58,228 bases of DNA from Burkholderiaceae bacterium. Its GTDB lineage: Bacteria > Pseudomonadota > Gammaproteobacteria > Burkholderiales > Burkholderiaceae_C. Position 1 is the first letter of the stretch; each line of letters begins with the position of its first letter. Positions 1 through 8,849 of this stretch are shown here, in pieces. The position numbers and the translations under genes were made by a program. The notes beneath the pieces were generated by a model. The model ran no database searches. It was not told the origin of the DNA and saw only the letters and a list, made by a program, of their open reading frames with translations. The stretch covers positions 1 through 58,228 of the forward strand of contig JAFEHU010000046.1 in NCBI GenBank assembly GCA_017848435.1. Direction: 5' to 3'.

Positions 1-169
1 GGCCTGTTTTGACCGTTTCACACGCGAGCAGGCCACGCCGGCCGACACCCTCGCCAAACGCGACGTGCCGCTGGCCGGTGGTGTGGGGGCGGTGGCCAGC
101 GGCACGTTGCGTTTGGCGAGGGTGTCGGCCGGCGTGGCCTGCTCGCGTGTGAAACGGTCAAAACAGGCC
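1..169. repeat. 76-bp near-perfect inverted repeat (fold-back) at window edge
   Basis: Positions 1-76 are the reverse complement of 94-169 with a single mismatch (62 against 108) and a 17-nt spacer (77-93). The right arm lies in the reading frame of a signal-peptide-bearing phospholipase gene on the minus strand, so the left arm is the same gene segment turned round. A 76-bp hairpin inside a coding sequence is not expected in a real gene. I infer a chimeric read or assembly fold-back at a contig end. A genuine palindrome is possible but unlikely. Confidence 0.9.
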
Positions 170-330
170 AGGCGGGCGCTGTCGGGCATCAGGCCGGCAC
201 AGGCTTGCCAGCCGGCACCCGCCGTGGGGCTTTGCGCCATGGCGCCGCCGGCAGCCAGGGCTGCCGTGGCGCTGGCCAGCAGCGTGAACACCCGTGGGTG
301 CAGCAGGGGGCGGGCGGTTCGGTTCGTCAT
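1..330 (-). CDS. Phospholipase A (PldA-like) N-terminal fragment, truncated
   Basis: The minus-strand frame opens at ATG 330 and stays open to the window edge, but only about 94-330 can be trusted because 1-93 is a fold-back. The first 32 residues form a signal peptide ending GGAMAQ. Next comes W-Q-x-C followed by D-x-A-R-L-A-C-F-D, the motif at the mature N-terminus of outer-membrane phospholipase A1 proteins of betaproteobacteria. The barrel domain and catalytic Ser/His are not in the window. The gene starts 11 nt after the rep stop codon, so it is probably cotranscribed. Assignment to PldA rests on the short motif only. Confidence 0.55.
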   Translation of the reverse strand, partial: MTNRTARPLLHPRVFTLLASATAALAAGGAMAQSPTAGAGWQACAGLMPDSARLACFDRFTREQATPADTLAKRNVPLATAPTPPASGTSRLARVSAGVACSRVKRSKQA

Positions 331-341
331 GGTCAGCCTGT

Positions 342-2471
342 TCAGGTGGGTTTCTGGGCCGCGGCGTCTGCCAACGCGGCGCGCTGGGCAAACTCGGCGC
401 GCAGGGCCTTCAGTTTGTCCCGTGGATTCTCCTTCACCGTGGCCTGGTTCAGGGCCATTTCGGCAATGAAGCGGCTGGGCTGGGCGGCGACCATGTCGCG
501 GCCCTTCTTGCGGCGCTTGGTCCAGCTCACCGCCAGGGTGCGCTGCGCGCGGGTGATGCCCACGTACATCAGCCGGCGTTCTTCCTGCAGCCGCAGGGCG
601 ATGTTCTCGTTGGCGGCCTCGTCGTTGCGCTCGGTGCCGCCTTCGTCGCCGAGCTTGAACGGCAGCAGGCCTTCGGTCACGCCGACCAGCATCACGTGCG
701 GCCATTCCAGCCCCTTGGCGGCGTGCAGCGTGGAGAGGGTGATGACGTTTTGGTCCTGCTCGCGCTCGCTGATGGTGGACAGTAACGAAATGGTCTGCGC
801 CACCTCCAGCAGGCTTTTCTTTTCGCTGCCGAGCGACACGCCCGCGGTGTCGTCGATCTCGCCGCCGCAGCGCTTGGCCATCCAGTCGCAGAACTCCAGC
901 ACGTTGGTCCAGCGGGCGGCGGCGAGTTTTTCGCTGTCTTCGCCGTCGTACAGGTGTTTTTCGTAGCCAATGTCTTTCAGCCAGGCCATCAGAAAAGCGA
1001 GCGCGTCTTCGGCACCGCTGGTGTGGCGGGCGCGGAATTCGAGGTCGTTCAGCTGGCGGCCAAACTCGTGCAGGCTGCCCACCGCGCGGGCCGGCAACAC
1101 GCTGCCGAGCGAGTTGCTGAACAGCGCCTCGAACAAACTGATCTTGTAGCGGCTGGCAAAGCTGCCCAGCGCCTGCAGCGTCTGGTGGCCAATGCCGCGC
1201 TTGGGCGTGGTGATGGCGCGCAGAAACGCCGGGTCGTCGTCGTTGTTGACCCACAGGCGGAACCAGGCGCAGAGGTCCTTGATTTCGGCGCGGTCAAAAA
1301 AGCTCTGCCCGCCCGACACCTTGTACGGCAGCTGGGCCTTGCGCAGCGCCTGCTCGAACATGCGTGCCTGGTGGTTGGCGCGGTACAGCACCGCAAAGTC
1401 TTTCAGCTCGATGTGCTGCGGCCCGGCGGTGGGCGCGGCACCGGCGCGGATGCTCTGGATGCGCGCGACCACCCGCTCGGCCTCGTGTTCTTCGTTGTCG
1501 GCGTCCACCACCCGCACCGGTTCGCCTTCGCCCAGCTCGCTGAACAGCTTTTTGGGGAACAGCTTGGGGTTGGGGCCGATCACGTTGTTGGCGGCGCGCA
1601 GGATGGCGTTGGTGGAGCGGTAGTTCTGCTCCAGCGTGATGACCTTGAGCTGCGGAAAATCCACCGGCAGCTTTTTCAGGTTGTCCAGCGTGGCGCCGCG
1701 CCAGCCGTAAATGCTCTGGTCGTCGTCGCCCACGGCGGTGAAGCGGGCGCGTTCGCCCACCAGGTGTTTCAGCACCTCGTACTGGGTGGCGTTGGTGTCC
1801 TGGTACTCGTCCACCAGCACATGGCCCATCTGGGCCTGCCATTTTTCGCGCACCTCGGCGTGTTCGGCCAGCAGCTTCAGCGGCAGGCCGATCAGGTCGT
1901 CAAAGTCCACGCTCTGGTAGGCCGCCAGGCGCTCTTCGTACAGGCCCATGATGCGCGCCGTGATGCGCTCGTTGTCGTCTTTGGCCTGCGCCTCGGCCAT
2001 GGCCGCGTTCAGCCCCATGTTTTTCCACAGGCTGATGGCCCACTGGTACTGCCGGGCGGTGGCCGCGTCCACCCCGCCGCCGCAGTCCTTGATCAGGCTG
2101 GTGACGTCGTCGCTGTCCAGAATGCTGAACTGCGGTTTCAGGCCCAAGGCCGCGCCGTCTTGCCGCAGCATGCGCACGCCCAAAGCGTGGAAGGTGCAGA
2201 CCAGCACGTCTTTGGCCTGCCGGCCGATCAGCCCCTTGGCGCGCTCGCGCATTTCGGCGGCGGCCTTGTTGGTGAAGGTGATGGCAGCAATGCGTTTGGG
2301 TTCCAGCCCGGCCTGGATCAGCCGGCCGATTTTTTGCGTGATGACCCGCGTCTTGCCCGAACCGGCGCCGGCCAGCACCAGGCAAGGGCCGTGCAGGTAG
2401 TTCACCGCCTCCTGCTGGGCGAGGTTCATGCCCAGCGGGGCGGAGGGGGACGGGCGGGGAACAGCGGACAT
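342..2471 (-). CDS. rep: ATP-dependent DNA helicase Rep (UvrD/Rep family, SF1A)
   Basis: A 3'-5' SF1A helicase that unwinds DNA at stalled forks together with the replisome. Motifs are in order: Q-motif (NLAQQEAV), Walker A AGAGSGKTR (residues 34-42), Ia TFTNKAAAEM, DEYQDTN, GDDDQSIYGWRGA, and C-terminal TLHAAKGLEW and YVGITRAQ. At 709 aa it is slightly longer than E. coli Rep. The extra length is a proline-rich N-terminus, so ATG at 2429 (residue 15, MNLAQQ) is a credible alternative start. Similarity at the N-terminus is closer to Rep than to UvrD. The pldA fragment follows it closely. Confidence 0.93.
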   Translation of the reverse strand: MSAVPRPSPSAPLGMNLAQQEAVNYLHGPCLVLAGAGSGKTRVITQKIGRLIQAGLEPKRIAAITFTNKAAAEMRERAKGLIGRQAKDVLVCTFHALGVRMLRQDGAALGLKPQFSILDSDDVTSLIKDCGGGVDAATARQYQWAISLWKNMGLNAAMAEAQAKDDNERITARIMGLYEERLAAYQSVDFDDLIGLPLKLLAEHAEVREKWQAQMGHVLVDEYQDTNATQYEVLKHLVGERARFTAVGDDDQSIYGWRGATLDNLKKLPVDFPQLKVITLEQNYRSTNAILRAANNVIGPNPKLFPKKLFSELGEGEPVRVVDADNEEHEAERVVARIQSIRAGAAPTAGPQHIELKDFAVLYRANHQARMFEQALRKAQLPYKVSGGQSFFDRAEIKDLCAWFRLWVNNDDDPAFLRAITTPKRGIGHQTLQALGSFASRYKISLFEALFSNSLGSVLPARAVGSLHEFGRQLNDLEFRARHTSGAEDALAFLMAWLKDIGYEKHLYDGEDSEKLAAARWTNVLEFCDWMAKRCGGEIDDTAGVSLGSEKKSLLEVAQTISLLSTISEREQDQNVITLSTLHAAKGLEWPHVMLVGVTEGLLPFKLGDEGGTERNDEAANENIALRLQEERRLMYVGITRAQRTLAVSWTKRRKKGRDMVAAQPSRFIAEMALNQATVKENPRDKLKALRAEFAQRAALADAAAQKPT

Positions 2472-2664
2472 TCAGGCAGTGCCCCAGGCGGGGTAATCAG
2501 AGGGGGAAGCAGAAAGAGGCAGGAAAGGGCCGCAAAGGCGAGACGCATCATAGCGGGCGGCCCGGCCTGGGGGCGCTGTGAAATTTGGGTTGGCGGGTTT
2601 GAAATTTGCGGGTCAGCGCACGCTTCGGCGCCAGGCCACGCCGGGCAAGCGGGACAATGGCGGC

Positions 2665-3630
2665 GTGCTGAACATCCTGTTGGTGACTTTTCCCTTTTTT
2701 GCCCTGGTGCTGGCCGGCTTTGTGGCCGCGCGGCGGGGGCTGCTGCCGCTGGACGCGATTCCCGGGCTGAACGGCTTTGTGCTGTACTTTGCGCTGCCCT
2801 GCATGCTGTACCGCTTTGGCGCCAGCACGCCGCTGGCGCAGCTGCTGGACGCGAGCGTCTTCTTCACCTACCTGTTCTGCGCGCTGGTGCTGGTGGGTTT
2901 TGTGGTGGCCACCAGCCTGAACCGCCGCATCGGCTGGAACGACGCCGCCTTTGGCGCGCTGGTGGCGGCCTTCCCCAACACCGGCTTCATGGGCGTGCCG
3001 CTGCTGGTGGCGCTGCTGGGCAGCGCCGCCGCCGGGCCGACCATCGTGGCGATTGTGGTGGACATGGTGGTGACCTCGTCGCTGTGCATCGCCCTGTCGC
3101 GGCTGGACACGGCCGGCGAGCACGGCTTTCAAAAAGCCGGGCGCGACGCGCTGCGCGGTGTGCTGCGCAACCCCATGCCCTGGGCGATTCTGCTGGGCGG
3201 TGTGTCGTCGGCCGTGCAGCTGCAATTGCCCGCGCCGCTGATGAACACCGTGGGCCTGCTGGCCGACGCCGCCTCGCCGGTGGCGTTGTTCACCATTGGC
3301 GCGGTGCTGGCGCGTTCGCAGATGCGGGCGGCGACCCTGGGCGCGGCGCCCATTCCCCGGCGCGACTACCTGCCGGTGGTGGGGGTGAAGCTGCTGCTGC
3401 ACCCGCTTTTGGTGTGGCTGGTGGGCGCGTCGGCGATTCAGCTGGGCGTGCCGCTGGACCGCTTTGCGCTCACCGTGATGGTGCTGGTGGCGGCGCTGCC
3501 GAGTGCCAGCAACGTGTCGCTGCTGGCCGAAAAGTTTGGCGCCGACAACGGGCGCATCGCCCGGATCATCCTGGTGTCCACCGCGACTGCCTTCTTCAGT
3601 TTCTCGCTGGCGGTGGCCTGGATGACTTAA
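2665..3630 (+). CDS. AEC family transporter (auxin efflux carrier-like permease)
   Basis: A hydrophobic protein of about 321 aa with repeated transmembrane segments, beginning LNILLVTFPFFALVLAGF. The N-terminal glycine/proline-rich helix (GFVLYFALPCMLYRF) and the later GALVAAFPNTGFMGVPLL are typical of the AEC family, which moves organic acids or auxin-like anions. The frame is open from 2578, but the first 29 codons are hydrophilic and unlike the family, so GTG 2665 is chosen as the start. It is divergent from rep, with about 190 bp between. The substrate cannot be inferred. Confidence 0.85.
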   Translation: MLNILLVTFPFFALVLAGFVAARRGLLPLDAIPGLNGFVLYFALPCMLYRFGASTPLAQLLDASVFFTYLFCALVLVGFVVATSLNRRIGWNDAAFGALVAAFPNTGFMGVPLLVALLGSAAAGPTIVAIVVDMVVTSSLCIALSRLDTAGEHGFQKAGRDALRGVLRNPMPWAILLGGVSSAVQLQLPAPLMNTVGLLADAASPVALFTIGAVLARSQMRAATLGAAPIPRRDYLPVVGVKLLLHPLLVWLVGASAIQLGVPLDRFALTVMVLVAALPSASNVSLLAEKFGADNGRIARIILVSTATAFFSFSLAVAWMT

Positions 3631-3646
3631 GGTAATTTGCTATTGG

Positions 3647-3703
3647 AATCATAGCTGTGCCGCAAGGTTTCACCAAGGCTCAAGGCCAATTTGGCTTAAA
3701 AAA
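3647..3703 (+). repeat. Dispersed ~57-bp repeat, copy 1 (intergenic)
   Basis: This follows the AEC permease. It shows the pattern ATAGC, about 10 nt, A-AGG-T, CACCAAGGCTC, then ATTTGGCTTAAAAAA. Four other copies in this window share the frame ATAGC...AAGGCTTGG-GCC..TTTTGGCTTAAAA: 20700-20750 (reverse), 30015-30076 (reverse), 48641-48706 (reverse) and 53386-53443 (forward). Confidence 0.65.
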
Positions 3704-3735
3704 CCGCTGTTTCACCATGGAGCGCCGCCGCGCCG

Positions 3736-3803
3736 GGCCGCCCCAAGCAAGGCACGGCCCCCTCGGGGGGCAGCGAGCTACACGCAGTGAGCGAGCGTGG
3801 GGG
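3736..3803. repeat. GC-rich palindromic intergenic repeat, possible priA terminator region
   Basis: Contains CCCCCTCGGGGGG (3759-3770 region) and a second dyad built on GCGAGC/GCTCGC-like arms ending GTGGGGG, directly after the priA stop codon. Segments of this form recur between genes in Comamonadaceae; that is my recollection of the family, not a search. It may act as a bidirectional transcription end, since it lies between the convergent AEC permease and priA genes, but there is no U-tract. Confidence 0.5.
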
Positions 3804-5936
3804 CTATATCGCCAGCGGGTCCACGTCCACCGCCCAGCGGATCACGCCCTTGCCTTCGGGCTGCTGGCGGGTGCCGCGCAGCACCGGTTGCCACGCGGCC
3901 AGAAACTGCTGCAGCGCCTGGCGTGACGGGCTTTCCAGCAGCATCTGCGCCCGCTCCACATTGGCCACGCGCTGGATGGTCATCGGCACCGCCGGGTACA
4001 GCGTCACATGGCCCGCGCCCGGCAACCCGGCGGCCGCGGCGCTGGCGGCCGAGAGAAAGGCCTGGGCTGCGTCCTGGCTGCGCGCTTCGGCCCGCACCAG
4101 CGCCTGAAAGCTGAACGGCGGCAGGCTGGCCTGGGCGCGTTCGGCCAGCTGTTGCGCGGCAAACGCGGGGAAATCGTGCTGGCGCAGCGCGGCGTACAGC
4201 GGGTGGTCTTTGTGGTGGGTCTGCAGCCACATCTCGCTGACCGAACCCTGCTGCGCGAGGTAGGCCGCGTCGCGCCCGGCACGGCCCGCCGCCTGCAGCA
4301 GCAGGCTGAACAGCCGCTCCGGCGCCCGGAAGTCGCTGGAGAACAGCGCGGTGTCGGGGTTGACCGCCGCCACCAGCGTGATGCGCCGGAAGTCGTGCCC
4401 CTTGGCGATCATCTGGGTGCCGACCAGCACGTCCACGTCGCCGGCATGCACCTGCGCCAACTGCGATTCGAGCGCGCCCTTGAGCCGGGTGGTGTCGGCG
4501 TCGATGCGGGCGATGCGCACCTCGCTGCCGTCGGGCCGGCGCACGTCGGCCAGCAGGCTGGCGAGCTGTTCTGCGATCTGCTCGGTGCCGCGGCCAATGG
4601 GGGCGATGTCCGGGTTGCCGCAGGCCGGGCAGGCGCGCGGCACCCGCTCGGTGAAGCCGCAGTGGTGGCAGCGCAGCGTGCGGTCGATCTTGTGGAACAC
4701 GCGGTAGGCGCTGCAGTGGGCGCAGTCGCTTTTCCAGCCACAGCTGCCGCAGTGCAGCACCGGGGCGTAGCCGCGACGGTTCAGAAACACCATGGCCTGC
4801 TCGCCGCGTGCGATGCGTTCGGTGATGGCCGCCAGCAGCGGGGACGACAGCACCGTGTGGCGCGGCTGGTGTTCCATGTTCACCAGCCGCAGCGTGGGCA
4901 GCGCACCGGCCAGGCTGCCCGCGTGGCCAATGCGCTGGGTGAGCGTGAGGCGGCGGTAGCGGCCACCGTCTTCGGCGGGCCGGCTGTGGTGCCAGCTCTC
5001 CAGCGACGGCGTGGCCGAACCCAGCATCACCCGGCACGGCGCGTCGGTGGTGGATTCGCGCCGGGCGCGGTAGATGGCCAGGTCGCGCGCCGAGTAGCGG
5101 GCGCCTTCCTGCTGCTTGTAGCTCGGGTCGTGTTCTTCGTCCACCACGATCAGCCGCAGCGCCGGCAGCGACGCGAACACCGCCATGCGGGTGCCGAGCA
5201 CGATGCGCGCCTCGCCCAAATGCGCAGAGAGCCAGCTTTGCAGCCGCTGCGGGTTGGTCATGCCGCTGTGCAGCGCCACCACCGCCTGCGGGCCGTGGTG
5301 GGCAAAACGCGCGCGGAAACGCGCCTCCAGCTGCGGCGTGAGGTTGATCTCCGGCACCATCACCAGCGCCTGGGCCTGCGGCTCGCGAGCCAGCAGGTTT
5401 TGCACCGCCTGCAGGTACACCTCGGTCTTGCCGCTGCCGGTCACGCCAAACAGCAGGGCCGGTTCGGGCGCGGACTCGAACGCCGCCAGCGCGGCGGCCT
5501 GTTCGGCCGTCAACACCTGCGCTGGCGTGGCGGGGGGCGTGGCGGAGGCGTCCAGCTTGGCCTTGGCGTGGCGTTTCAGCCGCCGTGCCAGCTGCTGGGC
5601 GTCCAGGTCGCGCAGCGCCGGGGGCAGGGCGGCCAGCGCCACCTCGCCGGGGCCGCGCTGGTAGTAGCGGGCGGCAAATTCCACCAGATGGCGCCAGCTG
5701 TCGCCCAGTGGGAGCAGGCCGTCGAGCACCGCGCTCAAGGGGCGAATGGCGGTGCCTTCGGGCGGGGCGCCGGTGTCGTCCGCGTCCTGCCAGACCACGC
5801 CCAGCACCTCGCGCTGGCCCAGGGGCACGCGCACCAAGGTGCCGGGCGCGAGTGGCAGCTCACTTTCATAATGCAGCAGGCTGCCCAGGGCGCTGTGGGC
5901 CGGGGTGGGGACGAGAACGGGCAACCGGTGCGGCAT
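3804..5936 (-). CDS. priA: Primosomal replication restart helicase PriA
   Basis: PriA recognises abandoned forks and reloads the replicative helicase. The 710-aa protein has the N-terminal 3'-DNA-binding domain (PVLVPTPAHSALGSLLHY), Walker A GVTGSGKTEVY (residues 164-174), Walker B DEEHD, and the eight-cysteine zinc region CGSCGWKSDCAHC ... CHHCGF ... CPACGN. Next comes the helicase C-terminal half with GTQMIAKGHDF and QAAGRAGR. Length is normal (E. coli 732 aa). Its promoter region (5937-6311) contains DnaA-box-like sites (see separate entry). Confidence 0.96.
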   Translation of the reverse strand: MPHRLPVLVPTPAHSALGSLLHYESELPLAPGTLVRVPLGQREVLGVVWQDADDTGAPPEGTAIRPLSAVLDGLLPLGDSWRHLVEFAARYYQRGPGEVALAALPPALRDLDAQQLARRLKRHAKAKLDASATPPATPAQVLTAEQAAALAAFESAPEPALLFGVTGSGKTEVYLQAVQNLLAREPQAQALVMVPEINLTPQLEARFRARFAHHGPQAVVALHSGMTNPQRLQSWLSAHLGEARIVLGTRMAVFASLPALRLIVVDEEHDPSYKQQEGARYSARDLAIYRARRESTTDAPCRVMLGSATPSLESWHHSRPAEDGGRYRRLTLTQRIGHAGSLAGALPTLRLVNMEHQPRHTVLSSPLLAAITERIARGEQAMVFLNRRGYAPVLHCGSCGWKSDCAHCSAYRVFHKIDRTLRCHHCGFTERVPRACPACGNPDIAPIGRGTEQIAEQLASLLADVRRPDGSEVRIARIDADTTRLKGALESQLAQVHAGDVDVLVGTQMIAKGHDFRRITLVAAVNPDTALFSSDFRAPERLFSLLLQAAGRAGRDAAYLAQQGSVSEMWLQTHHKDHPLYAALRQHDFPAFAAQQLAERAQASLPPFSFQALVRAEARSQDAAQAFLSAASAAAAGLPGAGHVTLYPAVPMTIQRVANVERAQMLLESPSRQALQQFLAAWQPVLRGTRQQPEGKGVIRWAVDVDPLAI

Positions 5937-6311
5937 GGGCGGGTGGATGCCTTAGCGGCGACTCTTCAGGTCAACTTGCGAAAAGTTCCGTAAGTTCATG
6001 ATTTAGAAGGGCTTTCTGCTTCATCCAGTATTTCTGTGGATAACTTTGTTGATAGATTGCCCTGGGTGCCGCCAAAGCCTTGCAAATCAAGGCTTTGCTT
6101 AAAATGCCCACAAACAGTGCAAATCACGAAACCTATACAAATCAATGACTTAGCGGTGCTACACGTTTTGTAGCGCGGTGCGCTGTGGGCTGGCTTCGGG
6201 TTTGTGCCGCATCCCATCTTTTGTGCATAAGTCAAGTGGCATGTGCATATTTCGCGCTCAACAAGCAGGGAAAACCCGTGTTGCGGAATAACGGCACAGC
6301 AGCCCGAAAAT
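5937..6311. promoter_or_regulatory. AT-richer gap upstream of priA with DnaA-box-like nonamers
   Basis: A 375-bp non-coding stretch between the hemE stop and the priA start, both genes on the minus strand. The minus strand carries TTATCCACA at 6035-6043 (perfect DnaA box) and TTATGCACA at 6222-6230 (fits TTATNCACA). ATATGCACA at 6242-6250 differs from the consensus by one base. Base composition is clearly lower in GC than the flanks. DnaA control of priA or a DnaA-titration site are possibilities; both are inference. Confidence 0.5.
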
Positions 6312-7415
6312 TTACGCCCGCATTTTCCGGGAGTGGTTGTGCACCGCCTCCACCAGCGCGGACACATGGTCTGGCGGCGTGAACTGGCTGATGCCGTGGC
6401 CGAGGTTGAAGATGTGTGTCGGCCCGGTCTGCGTGGTGTCGGTGTGGGGCACGCCAAAGCTCTCCAGCACCTTGACCACCTCGGCGGTGATCTGCGCCGG
6501 TGGGGCAAACAGCACGTTGGGGTCGATGTTGCCCTGCAAGGCCTTGTGCCCACCCACCTTCGCCCGGGCCTGGCCCAGGTTGACCGTCCAGTCCAGCCCC
6601 AGCACCTCGCAGTCCAGCGTGCCCATCTCGTCGAGCCAGATGCCGCCGCCCTTGGTGAACACCAGCCGTGGAATCTTCACCCCGTTGTGTTCGCGTTTCA
6701 GTTTGGCCAGCACCTGGGCGGTGTAGGCCATGCTGAACTGCTGGAAGGCGCCGTCGGCCAGCACGCCGCCCCAGCTGTCAAAAATCATCACGGCCTGCGC
6801 GCCAGCCTCAATTTGCGTGTTCAGGTACAGCGCCACCGCGTCGGCGTTGATTTGCAGCATCTTGTGCATCAAATCGGGCCGGCTGTAGAGCATGGACTTG
6901 ACCAGCCGGTAGTCGTCCGAGCCCTTGCCTTCCACCATGTAGCAGGCCAGTGTCCAGGGGCTGCCAGAAAAACCGATCAGCGGCACCCGGCCGTTCAAGG
7001 CCTTGCGGATGGAGGTGACCGCGTCAAACACGTAGCGCAGCTTGGCCATGTCGGGCACGGCGAGTTGGGCCACGGCGGCTTCGTCGCGCACCGGGGACGC
7101 AAAGCGCGGGCCCTCGCCCTGCGCAAACGACAGGCCCAGGCCCATGGCGTCGGGCACGGTGAGGATGTCGCTGAACAGGATGGAGGCGTCCAGCGGGTAG
7201 CGTTCCAGCGGCTGCAACGTGACTTCGGTGGCGTAGTCCACATTGGTGGCCAGGCCCATGAAGCTGCCGGCTTTGGCGCGCGTGGCGCAGTATTCGGGCA
7301 AGTAGCGGCCGGCCTGGCGCATCAGCCACACGGGGGTGTGGTCGGTGGCCTGGCGGAAACAGGCGCGCAGGAAGGTGTCGTTTTGCAGGGGGGCGAAGGT
7401 GGTCGTGGCGGTCAT
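6312..7415 (-). CDS. hemE: Uroporphyrinogen decarboxylase
   Basis: Removes four carboxyl groups from uroporphyrinogen III to give coproporphyrinogen III in cytoplasmic haem synthesis. The N-terminal signature [11 protein letters not shown] is at residues 32-42, and [24 protein letters not shown] and C-terminal QGNIDP with a GHG motif follow. 367 aa is close to the usual 350-360. The frame is open far upstream, but family alignment places the start at ATG 7415 ([18 protein letters not shown]). It is divergent from the RIO-type kinase gene with only about 20-38 bp between starts, so their promoters must overlap. Confidence 0.96.
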   Translation of the reverse strand: MTATTTFAPLQNDTFLRACFRQATDHTPVWLMRQAGRYLPEYCATRAKAGSFMGLATNVDYATEVTLQPLERYPLDASILFSDILTVPDAMGLGLSFAQGEGPRFASPVRDEAAVAQLAVPDMAKLRYVFDAVTSIRKALNGRVPLIGFSGSPWTLACYMVEGKGSDDYRLVKSMLYSRPDLMHKMLQINADAVALYLNTQIEAGAQAVMIFDSWGGVLADGAFQQFSMAYTAQVLAKLKREHNGVKIPRLVFTKGGGIWLDEMGTLDCEVLGLDWTVNLGQARAKVGGHKALQGNIDPNVLFAPPAQITAEVVKVLESFGVPHTDTTQTGPTHIFNLGHGISQFTPPDHVSALVEAVHNHSRKMRA

Positions 7416-7453
7416 GCCGAGATTGTCGCAGGCCCATGCACCACAATCCGGGC

Positions 7454-8302
7454 ATGAAATCCCCCGCACGGCTGTTGCCGCTGATAGAAGAAGGCCTGAT
7501 CGACACGGTTGTGCGCCAGCTGATGAGCGGCAAGGAGGCCACGGTCTATGTGGTGCGCTGCGGCGACGAGACTCGCTGCGCCAAGATCTACAAGGAAGCC
7601 GACCAGCGCAGCTTTCGCCAGGCGGTGGACTACACCGAGAACCGCAAAACCAAAAACAGCCGCGACGCCCGCGCCATGGCCAAGGGCAGCAAGTTCGGCC
7701 GGCAGACGCAAGAAGCCGCCTGGCAAAGCGCCGAGGTGGATGCGCTGTACCGCCTGGCCGCCGCCGGCGTGCGCGTGCCCACGCCGTACAACTTTCTCGA
7801 CGGCGTGCTGCTGATGGAGCTGGTGGCCAATGCCGACGGCGACGCTGCACCGCGCATCAACGACGTGGTGTTCACCCCCGAAGAAGCCCTGCGCCACCAC
7901 GCCAGCCTGCTGGCCGAGGTGGTGCGCATGCTGTGCGCGGGGGTGGTGCACGGCGATTTGTCGGAATTCAACATTTTGCTGGCGGCCGACGGGCCGGTCA
8001 TCATCGATTTGCCGCAGGCGGTGGACGCCGCCGGCAACCACCACGCCCAGCGCATGCTGCTGCGCGACGTGGCCAACCTGCGCGCCTACTTTGGCGCCAC
8101 CGCGCCCGAACTGCTGGGCACCGACTACGGTTCTGAGATGTGGGCGCTGTACGAGCGCGGCCTGCTGCGGCCCGACACGGTGCTCACCGGCCAGCACACC
8201 CGCGCCACAGGCCCGGTGGACCTGGGCGGCGTGCTGCGCGAAATTGGCGACGCCCGCGACGAAGAAGCCGCGCGCCGGCTGCGTTTGCAAAACCCCTCAT
8301 AA
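7454..8302 (+). CDS. RIO-type serine protein kinase
   Basis: An atypical kinase of the RIO fold. It shows [21 protein letters not shown] (glycine loop replaced by SGKEATVY, with the ATP-binding Lys), the long RIO insert with ...[15 protein letters not shown], the catalytic loop [11 protein letters not shown], and the metal-binding IDLPQAVD in place of DFG. Bacterial members are of unknown substrate. The frame also allows ATG 7436, six codons earlier; ATG 7454 fits the family N-terminus better. A 155-aa gene follows after 7 nt and is probably cotranscribed. Confidence 0.85.
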   Translation: MKSPARLLPLIEEGLIDTVVRQLMSGKEATVYVVRCGDETRCAKIYKEADQRSFRQAVDYTENRKTKNSRDARAMAKGSKFGRQTQEAAWQSAEVDALYRLAAAGVRVPTPYNFLDGVLLMELVANADGDAAPRINDVVFTPEEALRHHASLLAEVVRMLCAGVVHGDLSEFNILLAADGPVIIDLPQAVDAAGNHHAQRMLLRDVANLRAYFGATAPELLGTDYGSEMWALYERGLLRPDTVLTGQHTRATGPVDLGGVLREIGDARDEEAARRLRLQNPS

Positions 8303-8309
8303 AACCGCC

Positions 8310-8777
8310 ATGAACGACGAGATCATCAAACAAGACCGCCTGTGGGCCGACAACGGCTGGACCGCCCGCGTCATCAAGAACGAAGACGACGATGGCTGGG
8401 CCGTGGCCATGACGCGCGACGGCGAGGCCGAACCCGCGCTGGTGGGCCCCTGGACCATGGGCCGCGACAAGAAGAACCCCAAGCCGCTGGACACATCGGC
8501 CTTCAACACGCTGGTAAAAACCGCCGCCGAGGTGGTGCGCCGGCACGAGCAGCAGGCCTACGCACAGCTGAACAAGAACGTGGCCATCACCGTGGCGGGC
8601 GACAAATGGACGGTGGCACTGGAAATCGTGCCCGACGAGTTTGAACCCTATGCGCTGCTCAAGGCCATTGACGCGCTGGGCAGCGAAGCAGCGCGGGTCA
8701 AGGTGCGGGCCGACTTCAAGCTCACCATTGCCAGCGCCACCGCGTGGGCCGAAGGCGGCTGGCACAAGCCGGGGTGA
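8310..8777 (+). CDS. Conserved-looking hypothetical protein downstream of RIO kinase
   Basis: A 155-aa soluble, mostly acidic protein with no signal peptide or membrane segment. It starts MNDEIIKQDRLWADNGW, with a tryptophan-rich first third and an A/K-rich C-terminus ending AEGGWHKPG. I do not recognise the family. It starts 7 nt after the kinase stop, which suggests a two-gene unit and possibly a functional link with the kinase. Codon use matches the neighbours. Confidence 0.75.
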   Translation: MNDEIIKQDRLWADNGWTARVIKNEDDDGWAVAMTRDGEAEPALVGPWTMGRDKKNPKPLDTSAFNTLVKTAAEVVRRHEQQAYAQLNKNVAITVAGDKWTVALEIVPDEFEPYALLKAIDALGSEAARVKVRADFKLTIASATAWAEGGWHKPG

Positions 8778-8849
8778 CACGCGGGTGGCAATGCAGGGAA
8801 TGGCCTGTCTCCCTAGAATGGGCCAGCCCTGTAACCACCGGAGTTTCTG

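Noticed and set aside
954-3635. 893-codon open frame on the plus strand opposite rep
   Set aside because: Antisense shadow of a high-GC gene; the translation is low-complexity (A, V, G, Q, H rich) and rep on the other strand has all helicase motifs.
4008-5993. 661-codon plus-strand frame opposite priA
   Set aside because: Same kind of GC-driven shadow; composition and lack of motifs do not support a protein.
5996-6553. 185-codon minus frame between hemE and priA
   Set aside because: Starts inside hemE in the wrong frame and runs into the AT-rich regulatory gap.
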